Shown in pieces: positions 23,556 to 28,376 of a DNA stretch of 28,376 bases. The position numbers were made by a program, and so were the translations under genes. The notes under the pieces were generated by a model that worked only from the letters and a program-made list of their open reading frames with translations, was not told where the DNA came from and made no database searches. Numbering within the stretch: the stretch's first letter is position 1; every line of letters starts with the position of its first letter. Source of the stretch: a bacterium (lineage in GTDB: Bacteria > UBP15 > UBA6099 > JAJRTR01); assembly GCA_024278215.1 (NCBI GenBank), contig JAJRTR010000177.1, positions 1 to 28,376 of the forward strand, given 5' to 3'.

Positions 23556-24668
23556 TCAGCCCTCGTTCTCTTCGCTTTCTTTAAGTACGAATTTGATTTT
23601 CAGATCATTATGCCAATTGAAAGGGATACGTTTTTCATGTTGCAGACGTCCGACAATGATTCCGGGTGCGATCCCCAGATCAGAGGAAAAACTGCGGATG
23701 TCGTCTTTATAGAATCTTTTTCTTTTTAAGAAGCGGTTGTATTCCTTTTCGGGAACAAGCGTGTTGGCGGCAAAACGGTTTGCCTCTTCTTCATCTTCGC
23801 TGCTTGCGTTTCCGGGATTGTGTTCATCGAGGAAAAGCTGTTTCTTGCCGTGGAGCAGAATGTGGGCGGATTCATGGAAGAAACTGAACCAGAAATGGTC
23901 GTCTGACTTATGCCGAAGAGAAAGCATGATTAAGGCTTTATCTTTATGTAACCAGCGTGTTGCGCCGCTTAAATGAGTGCCGGGCAATTCAGAAACGAAA
24001 ACGAGCGCAACACCGGAATCGGCGCATAGCTTTTTCATTGCAGGATCGAAAGCGGAAGGTGGTTGATTGGTGAGAGAACGTATCTTTTTCAGGGCGGAGA
24101 CAAATTTATCTCTATTGTAGGGAGCTGTTTCTATCGACTGAGAAATGATGTCACCGATTTTCAGCCATGCCGCTACCGATTCGGGAGCACTGTCGAAAGA
24201 AGGAGATTCCCTGAACAGAATCCCCATTTCCTTAAATTGTGAATCCCATGCGGTGAGAGAACCGACCGCGAAAAAATCCAGTAGCTTATTAACGGCATCA
24301 ACATTATTTTCCGGCTTCTCGATGAAGCCTCTTTTTACGAGTTCCTTGACCGGGAATCGTTTTGTCCAGGCAATTCTCCTTTGCATTCTTTCTTCTGTAG
24401 CCTGTTTTGCCATGAACAATCTGTAAGAGGCGTCGAGATTGTTCCATACGACAGCTGAAACACCCAGAACGTGCTCCAATTTAATAGCCGTTTCCGGCTC
24501 GATGGGAGCTTTCCCGTTTATTATCTGGCTCACGGTTTTCACGGAAAGTCCGCAACGATCAGCAAGGTCTCTTTTTTTGATTTTTCTTGCCTCAAGAGAT
24601 TCTTTAAGAATCTCCCCGGGATGAACCGCATAATCCGGTGTGAATTGATATGAGGATTGTTTAGCCAT
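23556..24668 (-). CDS. higA: HigA-like antitoxin: XRE helix-turn-helix fused to ImmA/IrrE metallopeptidase (370 aa)
   Basis: Residues 15-75 are a Xre/HigA helix-turn-helix (VHPGEILKESLE, then RDLADRCGLSVKTVSQIING). Residues about 200-330 are an ImmA/IrrE-type peptidase with zinc-binding HESAH (H265, E266, H269) and the downstream helix EDEEEANRFAANTLVP that supplies the third ligand. The start overlaps the toxin stop by one base (TAATG). ImmA/IrrE proteins cut repressors after a stress signal, and XRE-ImmA fusions often serve as antitoxins to HigB/RelE toxins. Here it may also regulate the operon. Its place between the SNF2 gene and mod, 3 bases before mod, suggests it belongs to the system rather than being a passenger. 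Confidence 0.88.
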   Translation of the reverse strand: MAKQSSYQFTPDYAVHPGEILKESLEARKIKKRDLADRCGLSVKTVSQIINGKAPIEPETAIKLEHVLGVSAVVWNNLDASYRLFMAKQATEERMQRRIAWTKRFPVKELVKRGFIEKPENNVDAVNKLLDFFAVGSLTAWDSQFKEMGILFRESPSFDSAPESVAAWLKIGDIISQSIETAPYNRDKFVSALKKIRSLTNQPPSAFDPAMKKLCADSGVALVFVSELPGTHLSGATRWLHKDKALIMLSLRHKSDDHFWFSFFHESAHILLHGKKQLFLDEHNPGNASSEDEEEANRFAANTLVPEKEYNRFLKRKRFYKDDIRSFSSDLGIAPGIIVGRLQHEKRIPFNWHNDLKIKFVLKESEENEG

Positions 24669-25003
24669 TAGTGGTAATCCTCCACTTTCAAGATAGTGAT
24701 TGCCGTGATTTGTGACAGATCGTCTCCAGCGTCCGGCTTTTTCGGAACGGGATCGTGATCTGGAATAAAAACAAGCCGGAAGGGATGTTTAAGGTAAACG
24801 GCATACTGTCCTTTTCTATTCCCTTTCAATTCGTGTCTCTTCTCAGGAGGAAGATGAGTCACATCCTCCAGCGTAGGCGCCGCCTGCAGGACAGCCATTC
24901 GGTTCATTATTGTTTTTGCCATTTTTCCGCCATAGGCAGTATGTAAACCGGCACTTGAGCTAAAGGTCTTGCACAACTTTTTGTTTTTAAACCCAATATT
25001 CAT
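24668..25003 (-). CDS. higB: HigB/RelE-like toxin (111 aa)
   Basis: A small basic RelE-superfamily fold: MNIGFKNKKLCKTFSSSAGL, a central helix TIMNRMAVLQAAPTLEDV, and the catalytic sheet RHELKGNRKGQYAVYLKHPF with FRLVFIPDHD, which corresponds to the HigB/'killer' family pattern (H-x-L-K-G...P-x-R-L-x-F). Such toxins cut mRNA on the ribosome. The start is ATG 25003, since the longer TTG start lacks family similarity; AGGTAAAGG (about 25016-25024) may be the ribosome site. The gene overlaps the antitoxin start by one base. Toxin-first order is normal for HigBA. Confidence 0.85.
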   Translation of the reverse strand: MNIGFKNKKLCKTFSSSAGLHTAYGGKMAKTIMNRMAVLQAAPTLEDVTHLPPEKRHELKGNRKGQYAVYLKHPFRLVFIPDHDPVPKKPDAGDDLSQITAITILKVEDYH

Positions 25004-25045
25004 AGTAACAGAAAAACCTTTACCTGACAAGTAAAGTAAAAAGTA

Positions 25046-27916
25046 TCATACAACGCTCCATTTTATAGTAAACAACGGCTCTACGGACGTTTTGTGAGCC
25101 ATTCTTTTTTCAAGAGACGATATGAGCGAATCCCTTTTTTCCATTATTTCGTCTTCTACGTCAAATATTTGCTGTCGCTGGCGGCGTTTTTTCTTTTCCA
25201 ATTCACGGATGCGTTCTTGTATCTTATGCTGCTCATCAATCGTAGGAGCTTGTCTTGCCTGGCGGTTAAGAGCCTTTATTCGGTTTTTTGTGTCCGATAA
25301 TTCTTTTTCAGCGGCAATGACCATGTCTTCTGCCCATTTCTCAAGCCGCTCGCGTTCTTTACAGAAATGTTGATTGTTGGCTTCCAGAGAACGGCTGAGA
25401 GTCGCTTTTGCATGACGTTTTGCCTCTTTCTCCAGTCGCTTTTTTATATCAGGTATTATATCCTCGTGATGAGACACTTTGCCCAGGCAATTGAAAATCT
25501 TCTCGCATGTCTCCTGGTTAAGCGATTTTCCGTGACCATCAATTCCTGAAAATAACAGATGCTCTTCTCGTTCAAATGAATCTATAATCATGTACTGTAA
25601 AATCAGCCATCCGGACTGGCCTTTGAGTTCTTCGACCAGTGATATTTTTACCGGATGATTTGAAATATCGAATTCGACGTGGGCAAGCGAAGTTTCAAGG
25701 TTTTTTCCTGTCTCAATTACATATTCACCGAGTGGATGCGAAAGACGGTATAGAAACTCTCCAGGAATGTTGTCTTTTTCTTTGGAGATCAGGCGATAGA
25801 GTCCTGGCCTGATGTTCTCACAAGGTGGACTGAGCAGTTCGAAACTGAGTTCCGGATCAATAAAATCAGCATTGCTTTCAAGAATAAATTTTGTGAGAAT
25901 CCAAAACATTCTGCTGAAACTATCTAGCTTCTGGCGGGTTCCCTCAAGATTCACTTTCAGACGATTATGAACATCTTCATCGAAGTGCTCCAGAAGAATG
26001 CTACGAGTTTCATCCATTTTGCTTTGTATGGATTCTTCCATTTCTTCCTGGAGTTTGCGAAATGCGTCTTCAATTTCATCCTTAGTTCTGCATAGTTGGT
26101 ATATATCAAATATTCTCTTCTCGAAATCCACACCGGATTCTATCGTGCCGAGCACCTCGTCGGATGCGCCAAAAACACCACTGAAAAGTCGGAATTTTTC
26201 ATTCAACAGCTCAAATACGCGCTGGTCAACTTCGTTGCGCTTGTTGAGAAAATTGATTACGACCACATCGAATTTCTGACCGTAACGGTGACAGCGTCCT
26301 ATGCGTTGTTCAATCCGCTGTGGATTCCAGGGTAAATCGTAATTTATTACGAGTGAACAGAACTGAAGGTTGATCCCCTCTGCGGCTGCTTCTGTAGCCA
26401 GCATTATACTCGCATTGTTTTTAAAGTAATTAATTATGGCTGTTCTGGCATCAATTACGCGTGATCCTGAAGAACGTCCGGAATCAATATTAGCGTCCGC
26501 CCATCTCTGATAAATCGCTTTTGAATCGGGGTCTGCATTAGAGCCGTTAAAAGTGATTACCTGGTCTGCATACCCGTTTGACTCAAGAAAATCTTTCAGG
26601 TACTTTTGCGTTCGAAGTGATTCCGTGAAGATAATGGTTTTTCTTTTTGCCCCCATTTTCTCCATTTCTGAGAAACCGATCTTTAATGCTTTTAAAAGAG
26701 CATGGCTTTTCGTATCAACACCAATGCTTCTCGCCCACTGAATATAACGTTCGAGTTCTTCTATTTCCTCGTTTAATTTCTTTTCATCTATTCCTGTTGT
26801 TTTTTTCTCTGAATCCGAATCATCGTCAGGTTCTTCATCAGATAGGATTTCATCAAGAAGCTCATCTTCCATTTCTTCCTCTTCAATTATTCTTTCGGTG
26901 ATATTCTCTGTGGTGGGTAAGCCATCCCTCATCTTCAGTAGGCGGTCTTTCATTACCTCCAGTGTTCCGGCAACCGCCAGAGAAGAGGAGGCAAGAAGCT
27001 TTCTGAGAATCAATATGGTCAGGTGACGATGTTGGGTGGGGAGGGCGTAAGTGTCTTCTCTTTGCAGAAAAGTCGAAATCGCTTCGTATAATTTGTGCTC
27101 TTGTTCCGTTGGAGAAAAGGGGCGAGTTATTGTACGACGTTCTGTGTACTTGATATATTCGATAACTTGCTTTCTCAGGGTACGAACGCAGAATGAACGA
27201 ATACGATTGCCAAGAGAATTAAGGTCAGCAGTTGCTCCCGTGTACTGAGAGCGGAAAGAGATTAAGTCTCCGAACATATTCTCATCAATGATTGATGAAA
27301 GGCCGTAGAGTTCCAACAGTGAATTCTGAAGAGGAGTTGCGGTAAGGAGTATCTTCCGGGTATCTTCAAGCGCCCATCGTATGTTCTGCCCCATAACATT
27401 ATTGGGTTTATAAGCATTTCGCAACTTGTGAGCTTCATCAATGACAACAAGGTCCCAGTTAGGAATTCGGACTTCCTCTCTTTTGTTGCTGGCAAAGTTT
27501 ACAGAGGTGATTACAACTGCATCTGACTCAAAGGGATTTTGATTCCCGCCTGCCTGTGCCTGCCGATATGATTTTGCATCGAGAATAAACGTCGGCAAAT
27601 TGAACTTTTCTTGTAACTCCAAGCTCCATTGTTTTCGTAAAGAGGCGGGGCAGATAACCATGAGCCGACGGCGTTGCTCGGCCCAAAACTGACAAAGAAT
27701 CAAACCCGCTTCAATTGTTTTTCCAAGGCCGACTTCATCTGCGAGCAGTGCTCCCTTTGAGATAGGTGAACGGAGAGCGAATAGAGCAGCTTCAATCTGG
27801 TGAGGATTGAGGTCGACGCATGCATCAAAAAGGGAACGGGAAATACGTTCGACGCCTTCGCCACCCCGTCTTGTTAGTTCATACGCAAAATATCGAGCAT
27901 GATAGGATGTGCTCAT
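25046..27916 (-). CDS. SNF2/HepA-type helicase-translocase (956 aa)
   Basis: An SNF2-family motor: LNPHQIEAALFALRSP, Walker A DEVGLGKT (60-67), motif II DEAH (160-163, VVIDEAHKLRN), motif III LTATPLQNS, motif V AAEGINLQFCSLVINYD and motif VI QRIEQRIGRCHRYGQ. An acidic insertion (EEEEMEDELLDE-like, near 340-370) separates the two motor lobes. The C-terminus ends in a long coiled coil (about 840-940). SNF2 proteins translocate on double-stranded DNA and remodel bound proteins. HepA-like versions occur in DISARM and in unnamed methyltransferase-linked loci. Start ATG 27916 has GAGGAAA as ribosome site. No nuclease motif is seen. It probably loads or remodels the restriction complex, or inspects DNA. 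Confidence 0.9.
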   Translation of the reverse strand: MSTSYHARYFAYELTRRGGEGVERISRSLFDACVDLNPHQIEAALFALRSPISKGALLADEVGLGKTIEAGLILCQFWAEQRRRLMVICPASLRKQWSLELQEKFNLPTFILDAKSYRQAQAGGNQNPFESDAVVITSVNFASNKREEVRIPNWDLVVIDEAHKLRNAYKPNNVMGQNIRWALEDTRKILLTATPLQNSLLELYGLSSIIDENMFGDLISFRSQYTGATADLNSLGNRIRSFCVRTLRKQVIEYIKYTERRTITRPFSPTEQEHKLYEAISTFLQREDTYALPTQHRHLTILILRKLLASSSLAVAGTLEVMKDRLLKMRDGLPTTENITERIIEEEEMEDELLDEILSDEEPDDDSDSEKKTTGIDEKKLNEEIEELERYIQWARSIGVDTKSHALLKALKIGFSEMEKMGAKRKTIIFTESLRTQKYLKDFLESNGYADQVITFNGSNADPDSKAIYQRWADANIDSGRSSGSRVIDARTAIINYFKNNASIMLATEAAAEGINLQFCSLVINYDLPWNPQRIEQRIGRCHRYGQKFDVVVINFLNKRNEVDQRVFELLNEKFRLFSGVFGASDEVLGTIESGVDFEKRIFDIYQLCRTKDEIEDAFRKLQEEMEESIQSKMDETRSILLEHFDEDVHNRLKVNLEGTRQKLDSFSRMFWILTKFILESNADFIDPELSFELLSPPCENIRPGLYRLISKEKDNIPGEFLYRLSHPLGEYVIETGKNLETSLAHVEFDISNHPVKISLVEELKGQSGWLILQYMIIDSFEREEHLLFSGIDGHGKSLNQETCEKIFNCLGKVSHHEDIIPDIKKRLEKEAKRHAKATLSRSLEANNQHFCKERERLEKWAEDMVIAAEKELSDTKNRIKALNRQARQAPTIDEQHKIQERIRELEKKKRRQRQQIFDVEDEIMEKRDSLISSLEKRMAHKTSVEPLFTIKWSVV

Positions 27917-27966
27917 CTCGTTGATTTCCTCTTTTGTGATATTTTCTTTTCACCTTTCCCAGAAAC

Positions 27967-28152
27967 CTATGTTTCTTCTCCGCCACCTTTTTCCACCCAT
28001 TCATCGATTTCAGAAAGTCTGAATCGCAAAAGTCGCCCAACACGGTGTGTTGGAAGTCCACGTCTCTCTACCCATCTGTATATGGAATCCTTGGCAACAC
28101 CAAGATGAGAGGCTACTTCTTCAACACTGACCCATCGTTCTTCAGCACTCAT
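27967..28152 (-). CDS. Excisionase-like helix-turn-helix DNA-binding protein (61 aa)
   Basis: A winged HTH of the excisionase/MerR-like small type: WVSVEEVASHLGVAKDSIYR, WVERRGLPTHRVGRLLRF, then RLSEIDEWV. The pattern is that of 'excisionase family DNA-binding domain' proteins. Start ATG 28152 has GAGG at good spacing. It is the first gene of the eight-gene operon, 50 bases before the SNF2 gene. No integrase is present in the window, so a regulatory role for the operon is as likely as an excision role; adding a stalled recombinase or a plasmid origin is not supported. Confidence 0.85.
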   Translation of the reverse strand: MSAEERWVSVEEVASHLGVAKDSIYRWVERRGLPTHRVGRLLRFRLSEIDEWVEKGGGEET

Positions 28153-28183
28153 AATTACCTCACTTTAAAATGAAGAAACACAA

Positions 28184-28216
28184 TCTATGACAATGAAAAC
28201 AAACTCAAGTCTATGA
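28184..28216. repeat. Direct repeat TCTATGA x2 in the operon control region
   Basis: TCTATGA at 28184-28190 and again at 28210-28216, 26 bases apart, with the second copy overlapping the proposed -10 box. It could be an operator for the first-gene HTH protein or the HigA-like protein. Two copies of a 7-mer can arise by chance. Confidence 0.3.
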
Positions 28217-28236
28217 AAGTGGATTGAATCTGTCAA
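28208..28236 (-). promoter_or_regulatory. Candidate promoter of the defence operon
   Basis: Read on the minus strand, a perfect -35 box TTGACA (28236-28231) is followed after 17 bases by TAGACT (28213-28208), a 4 of 6 match to the -10 consensus. Transcription would begin about 28200, leaving a roughly 48-base leader before ATG 28152. It is the only good -35 box in the control region. Confidence 0.5.
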
Positions 28237-28376
28237 TCTTGATGACAAGAAAGTCCACATATTTGGGGCATCCGGGAATCAAGTGGGTGACCACAACATG
28301 TAGTGTAGAAAGGATAGAAAGGCGAGTTTATCGCATTCAGGACGATAACTGGAGAGAAAAAGAAAGAGAGGCCCCA

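Noticed and set aside
15467-28236. Assignment of the operon to BREX or DISARM
   Set aside because: No PglZ phosphatase, BrxC/BrxL ATPase, DUF1998 or phospholipase-D-like protein is present; the SNF2 and methyltransferase genes alone do not define those systems.
1-28376. CRISPR arrays, tRNA or rRNA genes, retron-like RNA
   Set aside because: I found no regularly spaced direct repeats, no reverse transcriptase, no cloverleaf and no ribosomal RNA signature on either strand; this was by eye, so a weak tRNA could be missed.

Overview
The window looks like chromosomal DNA from a Gram-negative bacterium that cannot be named from sequence alone. It encodes two lipoproteins with a lipobox, an inner-membrane HAMP/PAS sensor and a cysteine-rich CGNG...CDDGN type motif that is common in myxobacteria-like and other uncultured lineages. 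TGA is used as a normal stop in many genes, so the code is standard. By eye the left half (about 1-12,900) is GC-richer and the right half (about 13,400-28,376) is AT-richer, which suggests a backbone segment next to an acquired defence island.

Left half, 1-12,922. A damaged formylglycine-generating-enzyme-like lipoprotein gene lies on the minus strand (57-923). A HicB/HicA toxin-antitoxin pair follows (1317-1765). Next come plus-strand genes: a GH2 beta-mannosidase-like glycosidase, a long-form sugar-1-phosphate nucleotidylyltransferase, a double-SIS phosphosugar isomerase, an acetyl-CoA acetyltransferase, a lipoprotein with about 14 propeller blades, and a HAMP-PAS-PAS membrane protein with no output domain. 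The first three suggest handling of mannose- or hexosamine-containing glycans and nucleotide sugars. The gaps hold two families of short interspersed elements. Family A is about 177 bp with terminal inverted repeats and likely target-site duplications, seen as copies at 5608-5784 and 11107-11282 and a fragment at 2034-2088. Family B is about 207 bp, at 1827-2033 and partly at 12970-13120. Two repeats of the kind that gives spurious 'VILSEAKNL' translations are also present.

Junction, 12,923-15,400. This holds a truncated family B repeat, possible insertion-sequence debris, a second HicB/HicA pair with a good promoter, and four small plus-strand genes of unknown function. Two of these share a roughly 45-residue domain (F-x-VMGQL-[RK]-KLG...EW...FM-x-EKIG).

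Right half, 28,236-15,467, minus strand. Eight tightly packed genes run in one direction: an excisionase-like HTH protein, a SNF2/HepA-type helicase, a HigB-like toxin, a HigA-like antitoxin fused to an ImmA/IrrE metallopeptidase, a very large type III-like DNA methyltransferase (Mod), an OLD/AAA ATPase, a DUF4276 (TOPRIM-like) protein, and a type III-like restriction helicase-nuclease (Res). Gaps are 50, 42, -1, 3, 31, 1 and 2 bases. I read it as a composite anti-phage locus: a type III-like restriction-modification core with a PARIS/Rlo-like ATPase-nuclease pair inserted between mod and res, and a toxin-antitoxin pair inserted between the SNF2 gene and mod. It does not match BREX, DISARM or a plain type III system. 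This is the main candidate for an undescribed system.
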